A DNA stretch of 64,000 bases from Trametopsis cervina (Eukaryota; Basidiomycota; Agaricomycetes; Polyporales; Irpicaceae): positions 1,139,000 to 1,202,999 of the forward strand of contig MU278353.1 in NCBI GenBank assembly GCA_022385755.1, in the 5' to 3' direction. The number at the start of each line of letters is the position of its first letter. Positions within the stretch are counted from its first letter, which is position 1. The notes beneath the pieces are model-generated. The model was not told where the DNA came from. It did no database searches and saw nothing but the letters and a program-made list of their open reading frames with translations. This document shows positions 1 to 12,018 of this stretch, piece after piece. Made by a program: the position numbers and the translations under genes.

Positions 1-1566
1 ATTGTAACTTCATATCCGCGTCCTAGCATAGACACAGTAAGGCCAGTGAGCTATAGCAAGAGAATCGTGCGAGAATAGGCCCTGAACAATGCAGCCGAAT
101 GGAACAGTCTCTCGCTTTGTTTTGGATTCATGCAACAGTTGACCACCGCAAAATAACGAGAAATAAGGAGAAATTCGAATGAGTGCACGAGCGAGTGTTC
201 GTCAACCCACGGTCTCAACGCTAGCCTCGGAGTCCTCGGGTCGCATTCTCGACGAGACGCGGTTGCTGTTGTCGACCTTTGCTCCCTTAGTGTCTTCCAC
301 GTGATTTCATTCAGCTTTTGCCAACGCATGTGCTCTCCCGCCTCCTCCATATTCATGAATCTCTGGGCGACGTATCCGTATCCTGCAGGCCAAATTCCTG
401 GATCCACAAGTTTCCTCGCCACTGCCGTTCGCAATGTCTATGAAACCAGTCCTTTTCTCTGCCATCGCGCCTTATAGGTGATGCATTTTAGCACTCGTCG
501 TGGCGGATATGACTGCTGATCCAGTCTTCGTAGCTGACCACAGAGGGGGTGGATGACAGTCGATCCGACACCTGTCTCTGCTGATCTCCGGTTGCCAATG
601 TTGAATAGATTGCTACTGCTGCTCCCAAACTCGCGTTTGACCAATTCGCGCACCGAATGAGTTACATATGGTGAGTTATCGACGGAAACAGTACAAACCC
701 GTGAAACAATTAAATTGGCGTTTCTGGAGATAGCATGGGGCCAGGGCTAGAGGACTCTCTCGATGAAAGACGCGGTCTTCCACGCTGTCCGTAGCCCCAT
801 GCCCATGTCAGTCGCTTCATACAAATACGCGCTTTACTACTGTAGGACTGATATTCAGGCAGCTCTTCTGAAGCGTATTTGCCAGAGTCTAGCAGGCTGT
901 ACCTCTATGGCCACGCCTTGACTTGCCGCTCCCCACACAATGCGTCCCGAGGCGTGACTGACAGTCAAAAGATATTCTTGGGGAAGCCTTGCCGGCAGGC
1001 CTGATCTGAACTTGTACGCACAACATCGCTGCATGTTATCTGACTTGTCCTCAGCGTCACCAATCATCTCCTGACCTTCATGTCTTATCCTCGAACAAGC
1101 TTCCATCTGCAACTGCAGCGAGTACTCTGTCCCGTGGGTCCATCTCCACCTTCTGCAATGTAATGTCGCTCTGCAGGTGGGTACCGATGTAGGGAGGAAG
1201 AGTCGCACCAATAGCATTGAACAGCGCGCCGGTTGTTAAACTCTGTCATTCGCGGATCTTTGGCATAGAACGCTGATCGTTCGTCCCGCGGTGTGGGCAT
1301 AAATTCCAAGATTCCAGCAACGTGCCTGTTGATGCTCGGGCTACGGTGCATCTGCGCCTGCAGATAAGAACAAGCTCCGCTGCGGTGCTGCAATGATCGC
1401 TCTCTCATCCCCCCACGTATCACTCCCTCCCCTCCGCGACAGACAACGCTACCCTAGAAGTGGTAAACTTTTCGCCAGTGCTGACCCCATTTCTCTCCGT
1501 GGCTTCTGCATTGCCAGCCTTTACCATATTGTTTTCCACCTTTCAACAACTCAAACTACCACACGA
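1..1566. other. Upstream region of the left DUF6535 copies, no confident gene
   Basis: I see no recognisable gene here. Two short minus-strand open stretches (51-434 and 438-653) have protein-like composition but are separated by a stop, lack convincing splice sites and match no family I know. At 224-240 lies a 17-of-18-base copy of an element that also occurs upstream of the right-end family copies. Confidence 0.5.
224..240 (+). repeat. Copy 1 of the shared 18-base upstream element (17/18)
   Basis: The plus strand reads GCCTCGGAGTCCTCGGG. This is the reverse complement of the element found at 55337, 59163 and 63320, missing only its last base. Relative to the downstream DUF6535-type sequences (here on the plus strand, there on the minus strand) all four copies point the same way. 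The nearest downstream family sequence is the truncated exon at 1567, about 1.3 kb away. Confidence 0.6.
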
Positions 1567-1728
1567 ATGGCTCTCAGGCGACCGATACGTTCTTTGAACC
1601 GTAGACTGTTTCAATATAAGCGCAGCTCCCGCCAAATCGTAGAGACATCCCGCAACAGAAAGGACAATTTTCTTGGTTCACAAACAAACCCGGTACACGT
1701 CCTCGATCACGTGATCCCTTGGACATGA
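1567..1728 (+). pseudogene. Truncated first exon of a DUF6535-type gene
   Basis: The reading frame starts with an ATG and runs 53 codons to a TGA. It closely resembles the first exon of copy B (54138 to 53893, minus strand): both share the block RLFQYKRSSRQ, then a TSRNR block and GSQTNP.HVL. It breaks off where B continues with the GWAVIQKA motif, and no membrane-domain exon follows before copy A begins at 2182. I read it as a remnant of a fifth family member, closer to B than to A, C or D. A short expressed peptide cannot be excluded, but nothing supports one. Confidence 0.7.
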
Positions 1729-2181
1729 CACTACGTCTCTCGACACGTTGTCCTCTGGAACTGCAGCCCGCCTCTTCTCTCGTGGTGTGATCACCGTGTT
1801 TTGTCCGTAATCGTTAGACCAATGGATATTGGTGCAGGTAAGACTGCCACAAGGACTGCATTGAATAGCATGCATGCCGCTAGAGATGGATCTTCGATGC
1901 TCTCTAGCTGAAGGGCTATGCGTTAAGACTACACTATAGGCACGCGTGGGTTCTAAGGTTCTAGTCACGAGCCTTCTGCAGAGACGCTAGCTAATATATT
2001 TGTCACTGTGAGGTGCCGAGGACTATCTTCTTGTCCCCCTACATACCACTTCTCTCTGCGCAACACTCAGCACACCCAGCACCTGCGGCCTACCTGCAGC
2101 GGTCCCTACTTCCGCTGTGATCACTTCATTGTGACTTTTTCCCCCTCATACTTCATTTACCACATTCTACGCTGCTACAGA

Positions 2182-5111
2182 ATGGCTCCAAGGCGACTGG
2201 TGCGTCGCTTGGGACGCAAATTGTCTCGAAGTAACCACAGCTCATGCTCGCCTTCAGCTTCGAGCGACACAGAAGATGCTCCCCTTGGTTCGCAAAAGGA
2301 TCCGATACATGTCCTAACTCGTGATACGCCCGTAGGATGGGCTGTCATTCAAAAGGCTCTGGATGATTTCGACAAGGAGCAGATTGAGGGGGTCAAGAAC
2401 GACATAGACACTCTTCTCGTTTTCGTACGTCGTCATGCTGCTTGTATCTGATCACCGCTGACACGCTTCAAGATCGGTCTATTCTCTGCTGTACTAACAG
2501 CGTTCCTTGCTATCGCGGTCGCACTTCTTCAAGAAGACGTGCCAGGTGCTACCTTAACCACACTGAGGCAGATGTCTGTGCAGAACGCGAACTACACTAT
2601 TCAAGGCCATTTCATCCACAGCACATCCCCCGCACCCACGTCCTCCCCGCCATTTGAGCCCACGGCAAATGCCATCGTTATCAACGACCTCTGGACTGCA
2701 AGTCTCGTTATCGGCCTTGCTACGGCTTCGCTTGGTATACTCGTGAAGCAATGGCTTCGCGAGTATATGAAATTTGTGACGTCATTTCCCCAGGGTCGCC
2801 TTCGTATACGCAAGTTCCGGCGGGAGGGCTTGGAAACATGGAAGGTGCTCACCATCGCGGCGTTTCTTCCTCTTCTCCTGCAGCTTGCGCTCGGATTGTT
2901 TTTTATCGGGCTCTGCTTCTACACCACGGAGTTGCACTCGAGCGTGAGGAACACGACACTACCTCTTGTCTCAGGGTGGGGCCTCATCTTCTTCTTTGTG
3001 ACGATATCTCCCCTCTTCTCGGCCCATTGTCCATACAAGACCCCTGCACTCGATTCGCTTGTGGTAGCAGTACGTCCCCATATACGTGCCGGTATTCGCA
3101 CCCTATGGAGTACGCCTCTGAAAGCCTTGAAGAAGTTCGCTCATTATATATACATGAAAACCCCGCGGTATAGCACTGCCGAGAAGATCGCGGAGATGGT
3201 GGACGATTGGGCCGACAGGTACACCAGTCGTCTTAAGGACCCTGATGGGCCGCCCCATAGCGAAGCAGCCGCTGCAAAATATGAATCCGGCGATCTCATT
3301 ATCATGGTGGATGCCGACGCATTGCAGGGAAACGACGAGATTGTCGGGACGGCGATGGTCGACGCCCTCCAGCAGATCACAGCCCCGCCGCAAGACGTTG
3401 TTGGGTTCGTGCTGCAGATTCTTCAACATCGCGTCCCCTGGGAGGGCGACTCTCACAGTGAACCTCAGATCATCAACTGTAGTACGGCAACTACTCGCGC
3501 GCTAGACTCGATCCACGCTGTTCTACAACAGCATCTTCCAATCAACGCCGTCCTCGTTCCTTCCAACGGGAATTTTGAGCTTGGACCAATGATTTCCTGG
3601 ACTGCTGCTCTTCACCTTTCGCTATGGATATACCGCGGTTTTGATAGAGTCGATCCTCCAACCTGGGAGCCTCTCAACAAGAGACCTGAGGTGTTTGCGG
3701 AAGTCGCTGTCGCTGTGCCGTCTGCCCAGGGGCTAAAATCACTGCTACACCTCACCCACCGATTATGCCGGGAGTTGCAGTTGGACCTCACACAGTCTCT
3801 CGCGCAGATCAAGTCTATTGTAGAGCCCTTCTTCCGGAAGCTTGTGCTCACAGACTCGATCGGGTCTGAAGATTACAATGCACCGTGGCGGAGCGTGCTA
3901 AGTGAGATTTCACTCCGAGACACTGTTGTGTTTCTCATCAGCCTGCTTCGTGACGAGGATGGCGAGTGGTCAGATGTTCATCATACCGCCATATCGCTTA
4001 TCATCAAGCTTATTGCGGTTCGGCCTTTTGCTTTCGACGACAGCATAGCAGCTGTTCGGCGCATGACACTGTCATCAAAGTCGGACGCGGCAGTGCAGAA
4101 GTTATTGACCCAGCTCATCAAGTTGTACCCAGATTTATTCTCCCTCTACGTGAGCCATAAGGATTTTAGCACGGACATCAATGGTACGTGGATCAGTTAT
4201 GCGTGTTCGTTGCCGTTTTAACCCTATTCACTTCACTAGCTCTGTCCTGCCTTAGAGCCACCATCGAAGCCATCACAAGAGACTCCCCGGTCCAGCTAAC
4301 AAGGCTGTCTGCTCTGAAAGCTTGCAGAAGCCTTGCAGAGAGTATATTTGACATCAGGGATAATCTGAAAAGCATGGCCTTGACCGAAAGCTGGCGCGGG
4401 GTCTTCGCCGTATTGGCACGATTGATTCTGCTTGCCCCGGTGCTCGAAGGTAGAGCACGCGAAGAAGCCACTCAAATAGAGCTATGCTTCGAGTGGCACT
4501 CAGCTGTGGATGCACCGACCGAGGGCGGCGATCGCGACGAGGAGGAGAAGTATTTAGGGTGGCTTGCGGCATTCAAGCCAGAAGAGTCTCCCATCCCCGA
4601 TGGCCTTTATCTGACCCTTGCGCACATATTCATTCCTGAAACGCGGCACTGGAGGGTGAGGCGTCTTCAGGAAATGACCCTTCAGGAGAGAGAAGCAGCT
4701 GCGAAGGATATTGATCCGTTCCTACGCAAATCAGGCGCAGACAATATCTACAATAGCATAGCCAGTCCGTCAACGGAAGGTGGTACAGGAGGAGCGGACG
4801 CACCTGGCGGCGGTGATGGACATGACGATTCTCCCAGCAATTTTGCAACAGGAACACAGGGACTTGAGCGACACGCAGTCGCAGCTCTTTCTCTCGAACT
4901 CGGTGATACTGGGGCCAGTGCAGACCCTGAATATACCGATGAGCAGGGCGAAGCGACCGCGGAAGACATAACCAGACGGAATTTGGAGGCAGCGGATCTT
5001 CGCCTTCGTGATGCTGACCCTCAACAGAACGTACCCTCCGACGCCGAAACTGTTGCAGACAATGCGGACGTTCAAGTAACACTTCGACACGGCGGGCAAA
5101 GACTCGGATAG
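2182..5111 (+). CDS. DUF6535-type multipass membrane protein, copy A
   Basis: Three exons (2182-2424, 2473-4183, 4240-5111) join in phase to about 941 residues. Exon 1 encodes a basic N-terminus and a conserved stretch with GWAVIQKA and EGVKNDIDTLLVF. Exon 2 begins with GLFSAVLTAFL and carries four likely membrane helices near residues 83-101, 154-178, 204-232 and 244-263, with a conserved KQWLREYMKF loop after the second. This pattern matches the agaricomycete DUF6535 domain, whose function is unknown. The rest of exon 2 looks like a helical cytosolic domain. Exon 3 ends in an acidic, Gly/Asp-rich tail. In-frame sequence after the TAG (5112-5186: SGDGDGQTGTSLGNGG and more) still resembles the tail of copy D, so A is probably clipped by about 25 residues. 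Start chosen from the MAPRR alignment with copy B. Confidence 0.85.
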
Positions 5112-5186
5112 TCAGGAGACGGAGACGGACAAACTGGCACGAGCTTAGGGAATGGAGGTATTATAAACAATACCCATACATCATAA

Positions 5187-5956
5187 TAGTCTGAGCATGA
5201 ACGTGTTATGACTTTTTGATAGACACAATCTAAAAATCTATACTATGCTCGATGAACGCGAGTTGAGACTCACGTGATCCAACTTCCTGTTAACTTCCTG
5301 CCACGTACCGCGACATAGTCTACAAGAATAAACTCTACAAACATGCGGCTGATCGTCCACACTCTGTTAGGTCAAAGACAGTGGCATTACAGTAGGACCT
5401 TCCAGGAGGTACGCGCATTGCATTTAGACACGTGGCGCCTTGGTCCTATCCATCTGCCTCGTTGCAGCGTTCTGGAGTAGTCGATGCGTTTTACGTCAGT
5501 CATCTCGCACTTCGCATCCTATCTATGAAGAGCTGACGACCCGTGCGACCGATGACAAAGGATCCTACAACGTCGCGGTCGTCGACTTACATTCTCGCCA
5601 CTGCCCTCCTTCGCAACACGTTTGTGGAGATGGATGTGGCGAGCAAGTTAGCCTCGACGCGTGACGTCAAAGGTCAATCAGCCGTTTCAAAGGAGGCCGG
5701 AGAGCGAAAAGACGTGGATACAGTACAGTAGTGTGAGAGGGGGAGTATAAATCACGGTCTGCACCCGTGAGTGCGCTCCACAGACCTAGCTTAGTCGCCC
5801 TGCCGTCCCGTTTCTTTCTCCCTGCTCTCATCCTCTCGCACTACGGTTACAGCACAACTCGTCAATCATTCCTAATAGCTTGAAGGTTACTCACCCTTGG
5901 CGCTTTCGAGTGGGATATATCATTTCTCGTAGCTGTCGCCGCAAGCATCGGACAGC
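5187..5956. other. Intergenic region, promoter of the Gly-rich gene
   Basis: No gene is seen. The right part is the upstream region of the gene starting at 5957, with a TATA-like TATAAAT at 5746-5752 just after a GAGAGGGGG stretch that contains the stress-type core AGGGG. Confidence 0.5.
5746..5752 (+). promoter_or_regulatory. TATA-like box of the Gly-rich protein gene
   Basis: TATAAAT lies about 205 bases before the ATG at 5957, in a GT-rich to CT-rich transition typical of fungal core promoters. A C/T-rich stretch with CTTTCTCCC follows before the ATG. Confidence 0.4.
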
Positions 5957-7772
5957 ATGAGTTATTCCTCCTACGACTACTATCGCAGCCAACTACCGGC
6001 ATGGGGCACGATGCAATTCCAATTCAGGGCCCCTCCGCCTCCTGCGTACCAGCCACGTCCAACATGTACGTGTTTCTCGCTCCGATCTTCGTCAGGATCG
6101 GACATTGATGCTATCTTTGTACAGGGACTGGCTTCGACTACTATCGTGCCCACGCACCCAATCCTGACCAGTGCGTATCACTCACCCCCGTTGATTGAGT
6201 GAACCACACACCGCTGACATCGGAGCAGCAATCTGTATTACACGGTCATGAACCGAACTCGCGACTTTGGGCCCTCAGGTGGTGTAGGGATGCACGAAGC
6301 AAGGATCTGGCAGCGAAGAGTATACAGCGGCATCGTACGTGGGTCCTCATTCATTAGCTGTCGACACCACTGATCGCAGTATTAACAGGTCAGCCTCACG
6401 CAGCTGTTGCCCGCAGACATCGGTATCGCGGCTGCGTATGAAGCGTACCGTTATTGGAAACACCACAACCGCCACCTCTTTGAGCCACTGGCAGGCTTCA
6501 TCGAACGCGAACGCGAAGCTTTGGTGGGGTTGGCTATCGCTGAGGGTGCGTCGATTAGACGTTCTATATACCGTCACATCTATCACAGCGCTGATTGACC
6601 GTTGACTTGCGCTAGCCAGCAATCTTTGGCAAATGTCGGGCCGGCCGATGGACGCGTACGGGCTGCGAGATTGTCTGGAATCAGCAGCGCTCACTGCGTC
6701 CCGGATCGCGTACACGGTACGTCTCCGTCTGTCTTCTTTTCCGGAAAGGGCCCTCGAGGTTGATGCTTCGTGTGGTGTGTAGGTGATGGAGGAACGGCAG
6801 GCACGTGAGTACGAAGCAGCAGAGTACGGCGTACCCCGCACACGCAGTCGCCGCTACTCCACTGCGGCCTCGCCCGTGGTCATACGCGCCGAGTCGTCAG
6901 GTGGCTTCGCAGACGTACCGTACACCAACCCTGTCAGTATGCACGGCCGCGCAGGGTCGACCGGCTCCGCTGGGTTTCTCGGCAGCGGGTCTCCTTACGC
7001 GGGAGCTGGGGCGTCGCCTATGCCCATGCCCATGGCAGGTGGTCGTAGCTCGCCATACGGTGGACCTGAAGGCTCACCGTACGGGATGTCAGGTTTCGCT
7101 GGCGCAGGAACATCGCCGTACGCTGGCGGCGCGGGACTAGCGGGCATGCCTGCGAGCGTCGGTGCGGGTAGCGCGTATGGCGGCGCAGGTGCTGGTGGTT
7201 ACGGCGGCGGCATGGGTGTTCCCGCTTCGACTGGTCCTATGTACAACACGACGCCCCCTGTGGGTAACTCCTTCGGTGTGCCTGGCTCTACCGCTGGGGG
7301 GATGGCCTATGCCGGTGGGGGTGGAGGTGGTATTACCTTCCCAGGCGGGTACCAGCCGGGCGCCATGGGGAACCCAGCCTCACAAATGTATGGCGCGAAC
7401 CCTCCGAGCCCGTATGGCGGCGGCGCAGGTCTACCAGCGCAGTCTGCCGGATACGCGACGTCTCAGCCGGGCTACGCAGGCTCAGGATACAACCAGCCCA
7501 TGTACGCCCAACAACAGCAACCACAACAGATGTACGCCGACCCCTCGATGAATGGCATGAACGGCCGAGGTGGTGGGGTGACGACGGTGATCGCGAACGG
7601 ACGAGCGATCCCTGCTCCTGCCGGATCAACGATCACGATCGATACGAAGAGGAAGGGTCGGAGCCGGCGGGTGAGTACGTCTGGGTACGAGCATCCGAGG
7701 CATCGTTCGCGGAGCGTGGACCCGCTGAGGCACGAGCAGTCGATGGGGTACACACTCGCTGCTGCGCGATGA
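5957..7772 (+). CDS. Gly/Ala/Pro-rich protein with a helical N-terminal module
   Basis: Six exons (5957-6065, 6125-6170, 6229-6334, 6389-6545, 6616-6716, 6783-7772) join in phase to about 502 residues. The N-terminus is aromatic and proline-rich. Residues near 35-170 form a helical module with ARIWQRRVYSGI, AAAYEAYRYWKHHNRHLFEP and EREREALVGLAIAEASNLWQ. This faintly recalls the AYEA repeats of CipC-like (DUF3759) stress proteins, but the link is weak. The last exon is a low-complexity repeat of Gly, Ala, Tyr, Pro and Met with units such as SPYGG and GAGTSPYAGG, ending in a basic, Ser-rich C-terminus. There is no signal peptide or membrane segment. It may be a disordered or condensate-forming stress protein; this is inference. 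Confidence 0.75.
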
Positions 7773-8526
7773 AAGATGGAAAGACGGAAAGTAGGATGCG
7801 GCGAGGCAAATGAGATACGGAAAATGTGATGGTGGGTGGGGATCCTAGGGATGCGCAGGTCGATCAGGAGCGCGCTGTGTTTCCGCATTTCCAGAATTCG
7901 TGATGATCGCGATCGTGGATGTTGTTTATGCTTTCGCTGTCTTACCAGGGCGTTTCGTTTCGTTCATCTCAGTTTAATGTGTACATAAGAGTAATACCGT
8001 CTTGTCTGTTCGTCATCCTTTTCAGCTTTGCTCCTTTTCGTGTACATCATCGTATTGTAGTGCAGTGCTTGTTCTTTCCGCTTGTACATCACGGATATCG
8101 GATTCACCCCACATCGAGTATGACTATTGACTATAGCAAATTTATTTGGGTTGTTGCTTTCTCACCAGGACCATGCTTACTATGCACTCGTACAGGGTCC
8201 CATGTATAACCCAAAAATACAATCGTGATTTGTTCCGTTTTAGTTATAGTAGATACACGTTCTAGCGCTAGGGAAAGCAGGCAACAGTCCATGAGAGTGT
8301 GGACGACAGCAAAGATGGTAGTGGTAGTACAGGGCGAAAGCGAGCGAAGATAACCTCTGAGATGATAGACGGTAGATGGATAGATGGATAGACAGATACG
8401 CGGATACTTGGAAAATATGATGAGAATAGGTATAGACGCATGGGGCGTTAGTGGCATCGGAGAGAAGTGCAGTGACAGCGGCAGACACAACGCGTCCACC
8501 GTCACCTGTCGACAACTCTAACCTTC
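7773..8526. other. Convergent intergenic region
   Basis: The 3' ends of the Gly-rich gene (plus) and of the unidentified minus-strand gene meet here. I see no further gene. A short GATAGA-rich tract (gatagacggtagatggatagatggatagacaga) lies near 8364-8397. Confidence 0.5.
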
Positions 8527-9469
8527 CTAGTGGTGAAGGTAAGGCTGCTCCGCTGGGAATGGGGAGAGAACGGGCCTCACCACGCCCAAGATCGGCTGGA
8601 AACAGCCGCTGGCGACGTGACGCAGCTCGATGAGGTAGAGGTCCTTGAGCTCGATGTGCCCAGGGCCAACGCGCCATTCGCCGTCGTTGCGCTCGTGCTG
8701 TCTCTGTACGATTCGGCCATATGACATGAGCATTGCAAGTATTCGAAGAGAGGGCGACAATAGCTCCCCACCTTCTCGATGAAGTCTTGCACGGCCTCCG
8801 CGATCTGCCTCGCGACCTTTGCACGCGTGTTAGGGAATTTCTGGCCGTGCTTTTGGTAGTACGAGTACTTCTGGCATCGGAACGCGCTGTACCCCTGGAA
8901 CTGGTGATCGGGGCGAGTGTTGAGCGTCCATAGAGATGGATATACACGGTAAAAGCACGTACATGTATGTGATAGCTGACTTTGTCGCCGCATCCCGCAA
9001 GCACAGGCTCGTGTCGATCCACGAGGCCCTGCGACTCGCCATGCAGCGCAGCGGTGAGCGAGATACCCTGTCCCAAGTCGCTCTGGAAGGTGATGGACTC
9101 CTTACGTCGCCAGCCGTACTGTTTGCGCTTGGATGCGTACGGCTCGTGTGCAACGATGGTGAGCATATTATGTGGCATGTACGAGATTGACTGGTAGTTC
9201 ATCTGTATACGACGTAGATGATGAGCACGAAGATATGGAATTTATAACGTCACAGAAAAGTAGTATATTACCTGGGTCTCTATCATCCTCATATTGGTCG
9301 CGCTGATGGTGGTTGGACGTGGTTCAAGTATGATGGGTCCCGGCAGATCGCTCTGAGTGTTCGGGAGAGTAGGGTAGGACAGTGTACCTCGAAGAGTTAA
9401 GCTACGGAGTAGAACCGCTATACAGAGAGCACTCCTATCTGGGCACAAAGTACGAGATGTGGCTCCCAT
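8527..9469 (-). CDS. Unidentified four-exon protein
   Basis: Exons on the minus strand are 9469-9272, 9202-8963, 8900-8772 and 8703-8527. All joins are in phase and use GT-AG introns, giving up to 247 residues. The core is clearly protein-like: YMPHNMLTIVAHEP, KRKQYGWRRKESITF, GYSAFRCQKYSYYQKHGQKF, a helical KVARQIAEAVQDFIEK and an end with HIELKDLYLIELRH. I do not recognise the family. There is no signal peptide or membrane helix. The start is uncertain: translation may begin at the internal MRMIETQ just before the first intron, which would drop about 58 residues. Confidence 0.6.
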
Positions 9470-10619
9470 CGACAGTTTTATGGCTTATAGTGTTTGTACA
9501 GCGCTTGCCGAGGAACGCACCCGCAAGTCATTGCGATAGGTTCAATCTTCACAGTTCCGGAAAGAAGCTGCCGCGAGGCGCCGAAAGGTAATTCATCCTC
9601 CAGGCGTCTGCCACACCCTGAGCATCATAAGAATCTCGTGTCAGTGCTGGGACAAGGAATGGAAGAATAGCCTACTATGCCCATACCTAGTGATTCTGAG
9701 ACATGCCGATGGTCAGATATAGACTAGCTGGCGGAGGGGTCTGCCTATGCAGTGTTCGCCGCTGTGTATGCCACAGGCTCGCGTCACGCCTCGTGGATGA
9801 GGCCAATGCGGTGGTTCTTCATCTGCCGGCCCTTGAGACAAGGCCGCTGCCAGATGGACAGTGCGTGGCTGCCTGATGTCAAGTTCCGTAACACTGCCAT
9901 CTCGACAACAACTTCGGGGTGTTTCTGAAGACATACGTGGGTGAACGATGCGAAGCTGAGGCTCGAATCTAGGCTCTGGTGTGGTCACTGAGCATCTTGT
10001 AGGTTCTGTTCTGCTCAGCGGAGAAGCCATGGTACTTCATGACATTTCCCAGCCTAACGACAATTGGTGAAAAGGTCGCGGAGTATCCTGTGGGGAGCTG
10101 CGCTTGTTTCTTCACTGAACTAGAGCGGTCGGCATACCATGACATCTGCATAATTGACTTGAGGCCGACTTGGGGCCAGTTGAGTTGTCCCGCGGGAGTG
10201 CGCGGGGCTGTATCTGTCGGGACCGATGGACGGACGTTACAGCTGTGACGCAATCAGCAAATTCAGCATATCTGGAAGACCGCGACGTGATGCTGCGGAA
10301 GAAATAAATGATACGTACCGATAGCACCGCACTTACCTACTTATGTTCGTATAGAACATCAGGACTCATCACACATCTTCACAGCGGATGTCGCGTGAGA
10401 CATAATACAGGCTTACATTATGGCACAGCGTAGTCATAAGATCCCTATAAGAAAGAGAGCAAGGCGATGAAGATTCAACCTGAGACCGCATCAGCTCCCA
10501 ATCGGCTCCCAACCCCTTCCGAAGCCGTTGGTCCAAGCGTGCGGGGCTTCATGTTTTGCATTGCGGCCCAGGAAAGATTCCATAATCACCATTCTCTCCA
10601 TCTCCGCCGGTACTTAAAC
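9470..10619. other. Intergenic region, no gene recognised
   Basis: Short open frames occur on both strands, the longest on the minus strand near 9969-10253. None has convincing splice sites or a family resemblance. The right edge is the 3' flank of the ribosomal protein gene. Confidence 0.45.
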
Positions 10620-11462
10620 TTAGAACAAGCGGACGGGCTTGCCCATGGTGGTCTTGATGTGCAGCGACTTCACGTTCTGCCAGTTCTTCTTGAGCAGAGA
10701 GACGAGGAAGTTGATGCTCAACATGACGTTGCCGAGCACTTGGTCCTCGGTCATCTGAACGTGACCAACGGCAACACCCAGGCAAAGAACCTTCTTCAGC
10801 TGGAACTTGATGGTCGAACGGACCTCAGTGATCTTGTTGCTCAAGTCTTCATTATGGGAGACGGGGGTAGGGAACTTGCCGGCTGCGGTAGTAACTCAAT
10901 AAGAATACTGGAAGAAGTGCAGATACATGTATGCGTACCCTTAGAAAGACCAGGACCAAGCAAACGAGGAATCTGCTTGATGAGCGTCTCAGACGACAAA
11001 AATGCATCGTATTTCTTGGCCAGCTTCTTCACAAGCTTCTTGTTCTTGTTGAGCTTCTTCAAGTCGTCAACGGACATGTATTCGAGGTCGATCTGCTTAG
11101 CACGATCGATGTCCGCAGCATCAGCAAGAATGCAGATGGACATGCGGGGGCGAGGGACGGTGGGTAGCCTGTGCGTGGAGCAGTCAGTCAGATTACAACC
11201 CACGACAACGAGCACCCTCAGTCGACGTACTTAACGGTACCGGAGAAACGCTTGTCCCTCTGGGGGTCGTAGTTCTTGAGACCAATCTGCAACTCGATGG
11301 TCTCGACAAAGTTGCGCTTCTTCTCGCCGTTTGCGTCAGCGAGCAGTTCCTTAACGGAGCCCCGCACGCTTGCCACTGAGAGCTTGCTTCCGCTGCTATA
11401 ACAACATAGTTTCAACACCACAAACGATAACCAGAGCTGAACGAGCGGGGTATGTACCTCAT
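10620..11462 (-). CDS. RPL10A: 60S ribosomal protein L10a (uL1 family)
   Basis: Four exons (11462-11458, 11395-11231, 11168-10939, 10882-10620) give 220 residues, close to the usual 217. The first exon is only five bases, ATG AG, and the split second codon is completed as AGC after a 62-base intron, giving MSSGSKLSV. Characteristic uL1 sequence follows: [40 protein letters not shown], the conserved [16 protein letters not shown] and the C-terminal [19 protein letters not shown]. The protein forms part of the L1 stalk of the large subunit, which contacts exiting tRNA. High expression is expected. Confidence 0.95.
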
Positions 11463-12018
11463 GCTTTTTAATCTTTCCTATGGGATGGGGGAAGTGAGTT
11501 AGCGCTCGCATGCAATGTTTGTGATGGTGTTGTGGGTGTGCAGCGGAATATGCCGATGTGTGACTGTATAGCGTGACTTTGGCGTCTGTCACATCCTCGG
11601 CACAGCATAGAAATCTTTCGTACAGGTGAAGTAACCTACCTTGTCTTCGGGTCGACAACAAGGTTGTGTATGTCACGGTATGTCGTAAATTCCGATGGCT
11701 ATAGATCTATGCTGCGCTTTACTTCACGACATAATACGCCCTTCATGACCCGTGATGACTGTCTCCCTGAGTACAGCATGCTCCTGTACCCTCGAACTTT
11801 GCGTGGCACTGTGTAGATTTCCAAAGATCTATACGCACCCTGAGCAGATGTGCCTCTGAGTATGTAGTAAGCACTGTCTCTCCGACGTTGTGGCGGAAGC
11901 TCGTTATTTCACATCGTGGGATACTTCACAAACAAACCACGATAACGCGTCAATAAATGCAAATACTGCGCGCCCCAATCATTGTAGCACTGAACGTGCG
12001 AGTATCTGCAGTACACCC
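11463..12018. other. Divergent intergenic region between L10a and the F-box gene
   Basis: This holds the promoters of the minus-strand L10a gene and of the plus-strand TPR/F-box gene. No coding sequence is seen, apart from an upstream in-frame extension of the F-box gene that I judged to be 5' leader. Confidence 0.5.

Noticed and set aside
8577..8993. Open frame reading LWTLNTRPDHQFQGY ahead of the third exon of the unidentified gene
   Set aside because: Reaching it from the preceding exon would need an acceptor that is not there. The 62-base GT-AG intron to FQGYSAF joins in phase instead.
10467..11234. Long plus-strand open frame over the L10a gene
   Set aside because: It is the antisense shadow of the ribosomal protein exons and has no recognisable protein features.
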